Below are positions 47,712 to 56,293 of a stretch of 64,000 bases of DNA, piece by piece (within the stretch, counting starts at the first letter, position 1; each line of letters starts with the position of its first letter). Origin of the DNA: Niastella populi (GTDB taxonomy: Bacteria > Bacteroidota > Bacteroidia > Chitinophagales > Chitinophagaceae); contig NZ_LWBP01000189.1 in NCBI RefSeq assembly GCF_002078015.1, forward strand, positions 1 to 64,000, read 5' to 3'. Under the pieces are notes generated by a model that was given only the letters and a program-made list of their open reading frames with translations, made no database searches and had not been told where the DNA came from. Position numbers and translations under genes: made by a program.

Positions 47712-47825
47712 TTAGGCATACCAGTACAGGTATGACAACAGCATAATAAAGCTGAGAAAACCTAATGCAAGTAATGCAACTTTACCGTTTTCGCCCAGAT
47801 GGAAATGTTGTGTTGACTTTTTCAT
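47712..47825 (-). CDS. 37-residue single-span membrane protein A
   Basis: A short frame from ATG 47825 encodes 37 residues: a polar N-terminus (MKKSTQHFHLGENGK) and one hydrophobic span (VALLALGFLSFIMLLSYLYW). A second small protein 0.5 kb away (48285-48395) has the same plan: FHL or FNLH, then a GE dipeptide, then a span ending in SY and an aromatic pair. This likeness between two neighbouring frames supports both being real genes. No family is known to me. Confidence 0.6.
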   Translation of the reverse strand: MKKSTQHFHLGENGKVALLALGFLSFIMLLSYLYWYA

Positions 47826-48135
47826 ACGCTACGTTTGTTTTTTAAATGTTAAGTACGTAGTACGATCATGCAATCGGTTTTCACAGGCTTACGAAGTAAA
47901 GGGTATTGTAAAGATTGTAAACTAAAGCCGTGGTGATTCAGGAAGGATATAAACCAGTTAGATAAAATTCCACGCAATTGATAATAGCCACTACAAATGT
48001 AATACACAGCCGTTAAAGCTGCAAATATCGGCGTTAAAAATGTGAAAAATACGGGGGTACATGAGGGTAAAAAATACACTATTAAGGGCTGAAAGTTATA
48101 ACGTTAGTCGCCAGGATGGGGAAAAGGTGACAGAA

Positions 48136-48255
48136 AGTATGAAGCACAAAAGAAGGAGTGCTCACGATATGGCTAAACGCAGGATGGCCCCGGGGTTGAC
48201 AGGGTGGCTTTTAGCATATCGTTGTTATTCAGCTGTATTCTTCGTGCTTCATACT
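48136..48255. repeat. 120-bp palindromic element
   Basis: AGTATGAAGCAC (48136-48147) is the exact reverse complement of GTGCTTCATACT (48244-48255). Inside, ACGATATGGCTAAA pairs with TTTTAGCATATCGT, one base bulged. The element could fold into a long two-part hairpin and lies between the two small membrane protein genes. It may be a mobile non-coding element or an RNA. Confidence 0.65.
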
Positions 48256-48284
48256 AAAGAAACTACTTCAGATGGAACGAAAAA

Positions 48285-48395
48285 TCAGCCCTGTGTGAAC
48301 CAGTAAGAAAACAGTACCAGTGCAGCAAAGAACAGAACAACTACTGCTACAACGGTGCGTTTCTCCCCTGATTGATGCAAGTTAAATTTTTGCAT
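48285..48395 (-). CDS. 36-residue single-span membrane protein B
   Basis: A short frame from ATG 48395 encodes 36 residues: MQKFNLHQSGEKRT, then a hydrophobic span VVAVVVLFFAALVLFSYWF. It resembles protein A (47712-47825) in length, in the FNLH/FHL and GE motifs before the span, and in the SY-aromatic end, so the two are probably paralogues. Role unknown; small one-span proteins often bind larger membrane complexes. Confidence 0.6.
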   Translation of the reverse strand: MQKFNLHQSGEKRTVVAVVVLFFAALVLFSYWFTQG

Positions 48396-48614
48396 AGTCA
48401 ACGGATTTTTTGAGGTTTAACAATGCGGGTCGGATTAAACACTCATGGGGTAGGATTACCGAAGTCGGAATATGAACTAAGCGAGGTATGGGAAGTTTTT
48501 TAGTAAAGTAAAGAAATTCAATTGGTTGTGATTTCTTACTTCCAGCTTCTTGCTACTTTTTTTAGTTTTCCGGCATCGTCTTCCGGTGGTTCTTTGTAAC
48601 TTTACCATCAATCT

Positions 48615-49985
48615 ATGTACGCTATAGTTGATATAGAAACTACCGGGGGGTACGCTGCCAATAACGATATTACCGAGATCGCTATTGTGTTGCACGACGG
48701 GCAATCTGTTATAAACCGGTTCGAAAGCCTGGTACGGCCGGTTCGTACCATTCCATACTATATTCAGGTATTGACGGGCATTTCCAATGAAATGGTGAGT
48801 GATGCGCCTTCCTTTGAAGAGCTGGCGCCGCAATTATATGAGTTGTTGCAGGGAAGGATCTTCGTGGCCCATAATGTAAACTTCGATTACTCGTTTCTGA
48901 AACATCATTTCAGCGCCGCGGGGTACGAGCTTACTACAAATAAACTTTGCACGGTACGGCTTTCAAAAAAAGTTTTTCCCGGCATTCCATCTTACAGTTT
49001 GGGCAACCTTTGCCGTTATTTCGGTATTACTATTCAAAACCGGCACCGCGCCGGGGGCGATGCCGATGCCACTGTTCGCCTGCTCGAGCATTTACTGCAA
49101 AATAATGCGAAGCCCCATATTCAACAGTTTATAAAACGCGGGGCGAAGGAACAATCGCTGCCGCCTAATTTGCCTGAGGAACAGGTGGCTCAATTGCCGT
49201 ATACGCCCGGGGTGTATTATTTCCATAACCAAACCGGGAAGGTTATTTACGTGGGCAAGGCGAAGAACCTGAAATACCGCGTAAGCAGTCATTTTACACA
49301 TAACGGATCGGGTAAACAGCGGCAGGATTTTCTGCGGAATATTTACAGCATTACGTATCAGTCGTGCAGTACGGAACTGATGGCATTCATTCTCGAAAGC
49401 GTGGAGATAAAACGGTTATGGCCTCAGTTCAACAGCAGTCAGAAGCGGTTTGAACATGCTTACGGTTTATACATGTTTGAAGACAGCAGCGGTTATATGC
49501 GGCTGGCTATCGACAAAAAGAAAAAACACATGGCGCCGTTGTATACGTTCAATTTGCTGGTAGAAGGGCATAGGCTCATCAACCGGTTGATAGAGCGGTT
49601 TAATCTTTGTCCGAAATTATGCTTTATGCAAACCGCACCGGGACCGTGCTCGCCAGGTGGCGAAGTGGTTTGTTTGGGCGCCTGTGAGCATAAGGAAGCC
49701 GTTGATACGTATAACCACCGGGTGAATGAAGCATTGCAATGGCTGGAAGAATGGCTGCCTACCTTTGCGGTGGTCGATGCCGGCAATGAGCGCGATGAAC
49801 ATAGCTGCATATTGATGGAGAAAGGCAAGTTTTATGGTATGGGTTATATTCCCGCCGGCGTAGGCATTACCAACAGGGAAGAATTGAAAACCTACCTCAC
49901 AAGATATCCTGAAAATGATTATATACGGGGATTGGTATATCAATTCATAGAAAAGTATCCTGGTAAAAAGGTGAATTTTGGATAA
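48615..49985 (+). CDS. DnaQ-like exonuclease with GIY-YIG nuclease
   Basis: A 456-residue fusion. The N-terminal DEDDh 3'-5' exonuclease (about 1-165) has YAIVDIETTG (DxE), HNVNFDYSFL and HRAGGDADAT (H and D). A GIY-YIG endonuclease (about 195-275) has GVYYFHNQTGKVIYVGKAKNLKYR, split here as GVYYFH, VIYVGKAKN, and E in MAFILESVEIK. The C-terminal part (about 275-456) resembles the UvrC/Cho region with a Cys cluster (GPCSPGGEVVCLGAC). It probably cuts damaged DNA and trims it, but which pathway is unknown. This fusion occurs in other bacteria. Confidence 0.9.
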   Translation: MYAIVDIETTGGYAANNDITEIAIVLHDGQSVINRFESLVRPVRTIPYYIQVLTGISNEMVSDAPSFEELAPQLYELLQGRIFVAHNVNFDYSFLKHHFSAAGYELTTNKLCTVRLSKKVFPGIPSYSLGNLCRYFGITIQNRHRAGGDADATVRLLEHLLQNNAKPHIQQFIKRGAKEQSLPPNLPEEQVAQLPYTPGVYYFHNQTGKVIYVGKAKNLKYRVSSHFTHNGSGKQRQDFLRNIYSITYQSCSTELMAFILESVEIKRLWPQFNSSQKRFEHAYGLYMFEDSSGYMRLAIDKKKKHMAPLYTFNLLVEGHRLINRLIERFNLCPKLCFMQTAPGPCSPGGEVVCLGACEHKEAVDTYNHRVNEALQWLEEWLPTFAVVDAGNERDEHSCILMEKGKFYGMGYIPAGVGITNREELKTYLTRYPENDYIRGLVYQFIEKYPGKKVNFG

Positions 49986-50116
49986 TGTGATAATTTGATA
50001 ATGAATACAGCGAACGGGAAAATATAAAACCTGAGGCGGTTTCGCAATATTCGCACAGGCGAATTTTCGCGAGCCCATTGCCCATTGCCCATTGCCCATT
50101 CACCATTCACCATTCC
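49983..50116. repeat. Intergenic element K, two word types
   Basis: The left side has GATAATGTGATAATTTGATA words and GAATACAGC, the right side has CCCATTGCCCATTGCC and TTCACCATTCACC words. The arms are not reverse complements of one another, unlike the other elements, but each matches words of element H or L. It may be a hybrid of two elements. It follows the nuclease gene directly. Confidence 0.6.
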
Positions 50117-50273
50117 CTCCTTCGGTAATTACCATCCGGCTACGTACATTTCCAACATATATATGACCGTTGGTCAATATTAAACCACTTTGGTATTAAA
50201 GTTGTGAAACATTTGGCGGCATTCTTTTTCAGGTAATTTTTTTTACATATTTTTTGTACAAATAACCCACACT

Positions 50274-50768
50274 ATGAAAAGACGCAATCTGTTACTATGC
50301 TGTTTGCTCGCAGCAGGGTGTCGTGAGACAGCACCCAACAATGAAGCAGCTGCTAAAGCCGCTACGGCAGAAAAAACGCCGCCCGCTATCAAGGCGCCAC
50401 CGGTTGAAAAAATTCCACTGTATCGCACAACGGTGAATGAGGAACCAATAGCGGAGCATAAGGAAAAAACGTCCAATCCGTTAAACGATTGGTATTTTTC
50501 AGTAAAGCTGTATGAAACGCCTAAAACTTTTCAGTACCTGATGAAATGTAAGTATGAAGAGCTGGAAGGCGACGATACATTGTATTTGCCCAATATGGGT
50601 GTAACGCCAAAACCTGTTATACAAAAAGGGGAGGACAAGTACTCCTGTATCGTAGGTTTTATGGATAACAATAATCAGTTTCGGGAGTACAAAAAAGTGT
50701 ATGTGAAAAATGATCAGCTGAAAGTTACATCCCTGAAACATTATACGGTAGTTACTTATGAAAAGTAA
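50274..50768 (+). CDS. Small lipoprotein, unknown function
   Basis: A 164-residue predicted lipoprotein: MKRRNLLLCCLLAAGC gives a type II signal with lipobox LAAGC (Cys 16), followed by an Ala/Pro/Lys-rich linker (about 20-60) and a compact beta-rich domain (about 70-164; YFSVKLYETPKTFQYLMKCKY, trimmed). No family is recognised. It stands alone and ends in a terminator, so it is probably monocistronic. Confidence 0.7.
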   Translation: MKRRNLLLCCLLAAGCRETAPNNEAAAKAATAEKTPPAIKAPPVEKIPLYRTTVNEEPIAEHKEKTSNPLNDWYFSVKLYETPKTFQYLMKCKYEELEGDDTLYLPNMGVTPKPVIQKGEDKYSCIVGFMDNNNQFREYKKVYVKNDQLKVTSLKHYTVVTYEK

Positions 50769-50798
50769 GGCTACACGTAATTAACCGGGAATTTATGC

Positions 50799-50833
50799 AA
50801 AGGGAGTGTCTTCAACAGGAGGCCTCCCTTTTT
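50799..50833. terminator. Terminator between lipoprotein and aat genes
   Basis: AAAGGGAG (50799-50806) and CTCCCTTT (50824-50831) form a stem followed by TTAG, between convergent genes; the aat stop codon is 4 bp away. It can end both transcripts. Confidence 0.65.
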
Positions 50834-50836
50834 AGT

Positions 50837-51487
50837 TTATTCTTCGATCAGCAACTGCAGTAACTGAACAAAATCTTCCCTTGAGATCATATGCGCGCCC
50901 AGGCTTTCGAGGTGCTCGGTATATACCTGGCAATCGATCAGCTGTACATCATCTTTTTCCAGTTGTTTTACGTAGCTGATGAAGGCATATTTGCTTGCAT
51001 TGCTGACCTTGCTGAACATGCTTTCGCCAAAGAAAACCTTTCCCAGTCTTATGCCGTACAAACCGCCCACCAGTTCATCGTTCTGCCAAACTTCAGCACT
51101 GTGGGCAACGCCGAGCTTGTGTAAACGAATGTAGGCTTCTTTCATCTGGTTGGTGATCCAGGTACCGCTTTGTCCGGGCCGGTCGATGCTTTTGCAGTTA
51201 TTGATGACTTCAGTAAAAGCTTTGTCGATGGTGAAAGTAAATGTTTCGCGTTTGAGCAGTTGTTTCATGCTTTTGCTCACTTTCAGGGTGGGGGGCGTTA
51301 AAATAAAACGCGGATTGGGGCACCACCAAAGGATATGCTGACCTTCATACCAGGGAAAAATGCCCTGGCGGTACGCCAGTAATAAACGTTCGGTAGAAAG
51401 ATCGCCGCCAACAGCCAGCAATCCATCCGGTTCAGCCAGGTGAACCGGGGGAAAAATGATCTCGTTATCCAAAGCAAATAGAGGCAT
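50837..51487 (-). CDS. aat: Leucyl/phenylalanyl-tRNA-protein transferase
   Basis: A 216-residue enzyme that adds Leu or Phe to proteins with N-terminal Lys or Arg, making N-degrons. Typical parts: FPPVHLAEPDGLLAVGGDL, RQGIFPWYEGQHILWWCPNPR, VAHSAEVW and GGLYGIRLGKVFFGESMFS. The start at 51487 matches the family; an upstream start at 51544 would add unrelated residues. Lies 120 bp after clpS on the same strand, so tagging and recognition of N-degrons are encoded together. Confidence 0.96.
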   Translation of the reverse strand: MPLFALDNEIIFPPVHLAEPDGLLAVGGDLSTERLLLAYRQGIFPWYEGQHILWWCPNPRFILTPPTLKVSKSMKQLLKRETFTFTIDKAFTEVINNCKSIDRPGQSGTWITNQMKEAYIRLHKLGVAHSAEVWQNDELVGGLYGIRLGKVFFGESMFSKVSNASKYAFISYVKQLEKDDVQLIDCQVYTEHLESLGAHMISREDFVQLLQLLIEE

Positions 51488-51607
51488 GCCGGGCGTGGTT
51501 GGTTGCCGTAAAAATAATAAAAAGAGAAATGTGGTTTGGGTCAAAGCGCCCGATTACTGTTGTGGGCAGATGGCAGGCAAAGGTTAGCGGGAATTTGCGC
51601 TGAATTT

Positions 51608-51904
51608 TCAGGCAAGTACTTCCAGTGTGGCGCCGATGCCGCGGTCGGTAATGGCATCGCATTGAGGTTTCAGCTCATCGTAAGAGCCTTGTTTAACGGC
51701 GTACTTACCCTGAAAATGGATGATGTAAGCGCATTGTTCAGCCTGTTCGGTAGAATGGCCGCATACTTCAACCAGGGTTTCAATAACCCATTCAAACGTA
51801 TTCACCTCATCATTCCATACGATGAGGCTATATGGCTCATCCAGCGTGGTGAGCACATCGGTTTCCTCTTCGTAAAGTGGTTTAACAGATCCATCAAAAG
51901 CCAT
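51608..51904 (-). CDS. clpS: ATP-dependent Clp protease adaptor ClpS
   Basis: A 98-residue adaptor that brings N-degron proteins to ClpAP (in Bacteroidota to ClpC/ClpA-like). YSLIVWNDEVNTFEWVIETL carries the binding pocket (N-D-E), and a HSTEQAEQCAYIIHFQGKYAV segment, split here, completes the fold. The N-terminal tail is short. It lies just before aat, which adds the Leu/Phe it recognises, an operon-like pair. Confidence 0.95.
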   Translation of the reverse strand: MAFDGSVKPLYEEETDVLTTLDEPYSLIVWNDEVNTFEWVIETLVEVCGHSTEQAEQCAYIIHFQGKYAVKQGSYDELKPQCDAITDRGIGATLEVLA

Positions 51905-52167
51905 ATACTATGGTTTAATCCGTTACAAATTTATAAAAATACCCGTGCCGCAGCAAGCGCTTTTATTGGTTTTTAATAATGGGTGGTTTTTACGTAAATG
52001 ATTCATATAGAATAAATAAAGTGTGTGAAATACAAAAAAGTGCCATTGCGCCATTGTTAAATCGGGAACAACGAATGGTAATTCAGCCATCGGATTGCCG
52101 GCAATGGGCATGCGTATTTGCGGTTCACCGCATCACTGGTGCAATGCTAAATGATCTCTTTCCTTTT

Positions 52168-52716
52168 TTATTTTTTTCTCAGTTTCTGCTTCATCTTTTC
52201 AACATCTGCAATTATAGAGTATTCCCGATTTTCGATCTCATGCCCGTTTTCAAGCAACAGCGTTTTCAGCCAGTCATAGGTTTTATAATCGGCCTTTATA
52301 TCCTGATGTGGCGCTGCATACATGTACATGCACGCAAAACAGATATTAAGGTTAGATACCACATTGTTTTTATGATCATAAAATACAAGTGCATCACGGT
52401 AAACCGGGGCACACAACAAGCTGAATTTTTGTTCAATTGGTGTTTGTAAAACTTGCTTTAACCTGGCTGAAAGAGGGTGATCGCTTTTGAATGTGTTTAT
52501 TTTTTTCGCAAAAGGATGAAATTGTCCCGCGTCATTTATCAATACAGCATATTTTCGCTCCAATACGGTATAAGCAGTTAGCCTTTCTTCAATGTCCTCA
52601 ATTGATCTTACCTGTTCATATTCGGCGTTCACCTGCTTCTCTTCCGGTTCCCGGTTAAAGCTCCAGGTTTCAACATAATCAAAGACGATGCTATCAATAT
52701 ATTCAGCTGTATTCAT
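52168..52716 (-). CDS. Hypothetical soluble protein
   Basis: A 182-residue protein with no signal peptide or transmembrane span. It is helical and charged in the first half (EEKQVNAEYEQVRSIEDIEE) and has a beta-like middle with LVFYDHKNNVVSNLNICFAC, a Cys-x2-like pair near an Asp/His set, then a basic end KMKQKLRKK. I recognise no family. It lies between clpS and the AraC gene, on their strand, with wide gaps, so no operon is implied. Codon use looks like its neighbours. Confidence 0.65.
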   Translation of the reverse strand: MNTAEYIDSIVFDYVETWSFNREPEEKQVNAEYEQVRSIEDIEERLTAYTVLERKYAVLINDAGQFHPFAKKINTFKSDHPLSARLKQVLQTPIEQKFSLLCAPVYRDALVFYDHKNNVVSNLNICFACMYMYAAPHQDIKADYKTYDWLKTLLLENGHEIENREYSIIADVEKMKQKLRKK

Positions 52717-53138
52717 ATGACGGGGTTTTAGTTGGCTAATATAAAAGTTTCTGTTTTAGCCGCATAGAATCTTACGCGTGTTCAAATTGGCTATTGTCTG
52801 TTGCCTTTTGGTCAATTGGAGGCTGTCCTGTACCATCCTGCCCGGCAGCGGTTGCGATCATTGATGAAATCTTCTGAAAATCGCTCTGGTGGCGGGTTTT
52901 GCAATTGTATAGCAGGGTTAGGCATAATAAAAAAGCGTAAAAGTGGGTTATGCCATGTTCCCGGCGCGCTGTACTTTTACATCATCAACAACGGTAGCAC
53001 GGTAAAAAGAGAGAGAAAGCGCAGAAGCTACCATGAAGCGAAATGCTTCACTTCAAATCAGATTTTACCTTTTTTTTCATATGGCAAGCAATCGTTAGAG
53101 GTCGGCTGTTTCTACAGAGGACCTTTTTTCTTTTCAGG
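52717..53138. other. Intergenic region without recognised gene
   Basis: No convincing gene is seen. Two overlapping inverted repeats occur: GGCATAA (52921-52927) with TTATGCC (52948-52954), and GTAAAAGT (52937-52944) with ACTTTTAC (52973-52980). The left arm of the second lies in the loop of the first, the form of an H-type pseudoknot. A 131-codon plus-strand frame overlaps the AraC gene and looks random. Confidence 0.4.
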
Positions 53139-53960
53139 TCATTCCTCTTTTACCTTTGGAAAATTCTCGGCTACTTCATTCAACTGTTTTTTATAATCGA
53201 AAGGCGACACGCCGGTAAATTCCCTGAACGTGCGAATGAAATGTGACTGGTCGCTATAGCCATTCTCGTAAGCGATATCAGATAACTTTTGATAGTTATT
53301 TTTCCTAAGCTGGTTAAGCGATTCCTGGAAGCGGCAGATGCGGGAAAATAATTTGGCAGAAACCCCGATCGATTGTTTGAACCGGCGCTCGAGCGTGCGT
53401 TCACTCAATTGCAATTGCTTCAACAGCGCATTGAATGAAACTGCTCCTTTGCCGCGGAAGATCTCTGTTACGGCAAATTTTGTAATGGCATCCTGCTTAT
53501 CGCCGGTATGTTGAACAGAATTGCTAAGGCTGGAAGAAAATAAATTGATCTGTTCTTCAATAGTGGTGGCGCCCATCAGCTTTTCCAGTAAATTTTTTTC
53601 TTTTTTATGCTGAACAAGGCCCATGTCGACACAGGTTCCTGTAAGCTCATTTGCATCGAGGCCAAAAACCGATTGCAGGGCATGTGGTTGTAAACAAATT
53701 CCGATCGTGTTCAATTTTCCCGACAGGATCATCTTCGCCGGTTGAATGGTTTGTCCGTACAACAAAACAGAAGGCAATTGTTTTTGATCTTCCAGATAGA
53801 ATGTTCCCTTATCGGGTGGCTGAAACATGATACCGGGACTGCCATCGGCGAGGGGACTGAACGTTTCAACGGAACCGGCATTACCATTATTTTCCAGTAC
53901 CCAAAAGTACCGGACGAAAGGCCGCAAATTTTCAGGCGGAAGAACAATACGATAATCCAT
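53139..53960 (-). CDS. AraC-family transcriptional regulator
   Basis: A 273-residue regulator with a C-terminal double helix-turn-helix of the AraC/XylS type (about 170-265; LQLSERTLERRFKQSIGVSAK and ENGYSDQSHFIRTFREFTGVSPFDYKK, each partly shown) and an N-terminal effector domain of about 150 residues beginning DYRIVLPPENLRPFVRYFWV, a type frequent in Bacteroidota AraC proteins. The target and ligand are unknown. No divergent partner gene lies next to it; the tRNA-Val gene is 250 bp upstream. Confidence 0.9.
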   Translation of the reverse strand: MDYRIVLPPENLRPFVRYFWVLENNGNAGSVETFSPLADGSPGIMFQPPDKGTFYLEDQKQLPSVLLYGQTIQPAKMILSGKLNTIGICLQPHALQSVFGLDANELTGTCVDMGLVQHKKEKNLLEKLMGATTIEEQINLFSSSLSNSVQHTGDKQDAITKFAVTEIFRGKGAVSFNALLKQLQLSERTLERRFKQSIGVSAKLFSRICRFQESLNQLRKNNYQKLSDIAYENGYSDQSHFIRTFREFTGVSPFDYKKQLNEVAENFPKVKEE

Positions 53961-54090
53961 GTTGGGAAGCTTATACAGGTAAGATGTAACAATGATCCCG
54001 TTCCGGGGCTAATGCAATTTATAGCTTTTTAGCCGAGCCGGGTTCCTTTCAAAAAAATGAGGAAAAATGTTCATTATCAATGAAAAAAAA

Positions 54091-54121
54091 TTTGGCGGAA
54101 ATGTGGCAAGCCTTATCTTTG
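54091..54121 (+). promoter_or_regulatory. Promoter of tRNA-Val gene
   Basis: TTTG at 54091-54094, a 19-bp spacer, and TATCTTTG at 54114-54121 fit the Bacteroidota promoter exactly. The tRNA begins 89 bp later, leaving a leader to be removed by processing. Confidence 0.8.
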
Positions 54122-54209
54122 CACTCCCAAAACGGAATAAGGGCAGCGAAGAGAAAGGAAAGTTTGGGAAAACAGCTCTAAAGTATTGAAAGTTAGTAGA
54201 TAACTATAA

Positions 54210-54284
54210 GGGAGTTTAGCTCAGTTGGTTCAGAGCATCTGCCTTACAAGCAGAGGGTCGGCGGTTCGAGCCCGTCAACTCCCA
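54210..54284 (+). tRNA. tRNA-Val (anticodon UAC)
   Basis: A complete cloverleaf: acceptor stem GGGAGTT/AACTCCC, D arm GCTC/GAGC, anticodon stem TCTGC/GCAGA with loop CTTACAA (anticodon TAC, reading GUA and other GUN codons), variable GGGTC, and T arm with TTCGAGC. The 3' CCA is not encoded. A single gene with its own promoter and terminator. Confidence 0.97.
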
Positions 54285-54294
54285 CAGAATAGGT

Positions 54295-54323
54295 AAAGCC
54301 CTGCATTGCAGGGCTTTTTTTTT
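54295..54323 (+). terminator. Terminator after tRNA-Val
   Basis: AAAGCCCTGCA and TGCAGGGCTTT form an 11-bp stem with a very small loop, followed by nine T residues, 11 bp after the tRNA. Confidence 0.95.
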
Positions 54324-54478
54324 ATCTCTACCAGATATTCGAACCTCTGAATGTCCAGTGCCATATTGCAAATATTTATTGTTGCCTTATAAATATGCAG
54401 TTTGATGTCGTAAAAATCATCATAAAGACTTTGTAGTATCGGTATAACTTCAGAAGTTCATTAAGCTATTTTCTTCCG

Positions 54479-54886
54479 TTATTTGTTGTCTTCAAACCAT
54501 TTCACAATAGAAGGCATATTCCTTTCAAAGCCGCCAGGTATAAAGAAATTTAATGCTCCAGCTTTATTGCCGGTTTTGTTTTTGAAGTCATGGGTTGTTT
54601 TTGCAGGAATTCTTAAAAATGTTCCTTTGTCAGCATCTATCCATTGATCGCCAACAAGGAACGACACTGTACCTTCCAGCACATAAAATACTTCGTCGTT
54701 TTCTTCGTGGGCATGTGGTCCCGGCCCGTCGGAGTTTGGCGCTAACCACCATTCTGAAATACTATATTTTGCGCTGGTTTCATTTTCGTCTGCTTTAAAA
54801 ATAGCAGTCATCGTTCCGCAGTTGTAAACTCGTCCTTGTCCATTTGTGAGAACAATAGGAACTGTTTGGTCATTTTTATGTTTCAT
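54479..54886 (-). CDS. Cupin-domain protein
   Basis: A 135-residue single cupin. Motif 1 is GPHAHEENDEVFYVLEGTVSF (partly shown: two His, Glu) and motif 2 has PAKTTHDFKN with the final His, giving a 3-His/1-Glu metal site. Such small cupins act as dioxygenases, isomerases or sensors; the function is not told. It stands alone. Confidence 0.88.
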   Translation of the reverse strand: MKHKNDQTVPIVLTNGQGRVYNCGTMTAIFKADENETSAKYSISEWWLAPNSDGPGPHAHEENDEVFYVLEGTVSFLVGDQWIDADKGTFLRIPAKTTHDFKNKTGNKAGALNFFIPGGFERNMPSIVKWFEDNK

Positions 54887-55299
54887 TTCTTGTATTGAAA
54901 GACAAATTTATCGAAAGAAAATTCATGTCATCAATATCTCCGTAACAGGTTCGTGAAAACGCAAACTCTTTGGCGCATCTTGCTTCTTCCAGGTGGTAGT
55001 TTGTTCCATAAAAGGTGAAAAAACGGTAAGAAAGGAATGTTGGAAGTTGCTAAATTTAAAGAAATGTAACCATTAGCCACCAGGCAGATTAAATCATGAA
55101 AATAACCATGACATTAGTTCTCAATAATTGGTTTCTTTTGGGAAATAAAAAATAAATCATCTACATTTATTATTACTTCCTTACACTTCCAATCCTCTAA
55201 AAAACAAATCATTGAGCCTCGTCCCGTCCCATGTCGGTTTTCTTCTATTTTCCGGCTTTTCGGCCATATAATTTTGGTTTCATAATAACCATCCCTATT
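54887..55299. other. Intergenic region, nothing recognised
   Basis: A 413-bp AT-rich stretch between divergent cupin and cytochrome genes. No gene, strong hairpin or clear TAnnTTTG promoter pair was found by eye. Promoters for both neighbours presumably lie here. Confidence 0.5.
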
Positions 55300-56277
55300 A
55301 TGAAACGGATAATTATAGTTACCATTTTACTTGTAACCGCCATTATAGCTGCTGTATATCTCGCCGGAAGCGCCTACTGCGCAAGTACCGCTCAATACGA
55401 CCGCATGTTGCTGCCAAGGATCTCAGATTATAAAATATTCGCAGGCGAACCGGTTGCGCTTATCCCCGGTAATGGCTTTCAGTTGTACGAACTGTCAACC
55501 GGTTTGTTCACCGATTATGCCGAAAAACAACGCCTGATAAAACTGCCCGCCAGTAAAACTATCGTAGCGGTGAATGATGGGCTGCCCCATTTTCCCGATA
55601 GTACCATCCTGGTTAAAACGTTCTATTACTTTAACGATAAAAGAAATATCTCCAAAGGTAAACGGCTTATCGAGACCAGGCTGCTGGTGAAATATAATGG
55701 CCAGTGGCTGGCTGGCACCTATGTATGGAATGAAGCGCAAACCGATGCCGTGCTGGTAAGCAAAGGCGCTACAACGGCTGTTTCATGGATCGATGAAAAT
55801 GCAAATACCCGCAATATTACTTACCGTATACCAGCACCGAAAGATTGCGCTTCCTGTCATAAGAGTAATAATTTGCTGTTGCCGGCCGGATTTAAGATGC
55901 GGAACCTCAACCGGAACGTAGTGCGGAATAATGCTACCCTAAATCAATTACAATATTTACAGAATGCAGGTGTGTTGAGCCCTGTTGATCCGGCTGCTTT
56001 CTCTTCATTGCCCGACTGGCAAAATGAAAAGCATACTATCCCGGAAAGGGTACGGGCATACCTGGAAATGAATTGTGCGCATTGTCATAACGATAAAGGT
56101 TCCTGCGCCCTTTCATCTGTACGTTTTGGCTGGGAAATACCGCTGGCCGATACCCGCATTGAAAACAAAAAATACCGCATTATAAACCTGATGACAAAAG
56201 GAAGAATGCCACGCATCGGCACCACCATCGTCGATGCAGAAGCGCTGACACTGATAAAAAAATATTTTCAACAATAA
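55300..56277 (+). CDS. Dihaem c-type cytochrome-like protein
   Basis: A 325-residue exported protein. Signal or anchor helix 4-22 (IIIVTILLVTAIIAAVYLAG). Two haem-attachment motifs CASCH and CAHCH lie in the C-terminal half, near 187 and 264, as in the SO2930-type dihaem cytochromes. The N-terminal half is a beta-rich domain. ATG 55300 is chosen for the signal; an upstream start at 55231 would add 23 residues. It is followed after 16 nt by the DUF1772 gene. The electron partner is unknown. Confidence 0.8.
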   Translation: MKRIIIVTILLVTAIIAAVYLAGSAYCASTAQYDRMLLPRISDYKIFAGEPVALIPGNGFQLYELSTGLFTDYAEKQRLIKLPASKTIVAVNDGLPHFPDSTILVKTFYYFNDKRNISKGKRLIETRLLVKYNGQWLAGTYVWNEAQTDAVLVSKGATTAVSWIDENANTRNITYRIPAPKDCASCHKSNNLLLPAGFKMRNLNRNVVRNNATLNQLQYLQNAGVLSPVDPAAFSSLPDWQNEKHTIPERVRAYLEMNCAHCHNDKGSCALSSVRFGWEIPLADTRIENKKYRIINLMTKGRMPRIGTTIVDAEALTLIKKYFQQ

Positions 56278-56293
56278 TATAAAACCACGTCCA

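Noticed and set aside
48061-48306. 81-codon plus-strand frame
   Set aside because: It covers the 120-bp palindrome and runs antisense to a better small gene; residues show no domain or membrane pattern.
52801-53196. 131-codon plus-strand frame
   Set aside because: It overlaps the AraC gene on the other strand and has random-looking composition.
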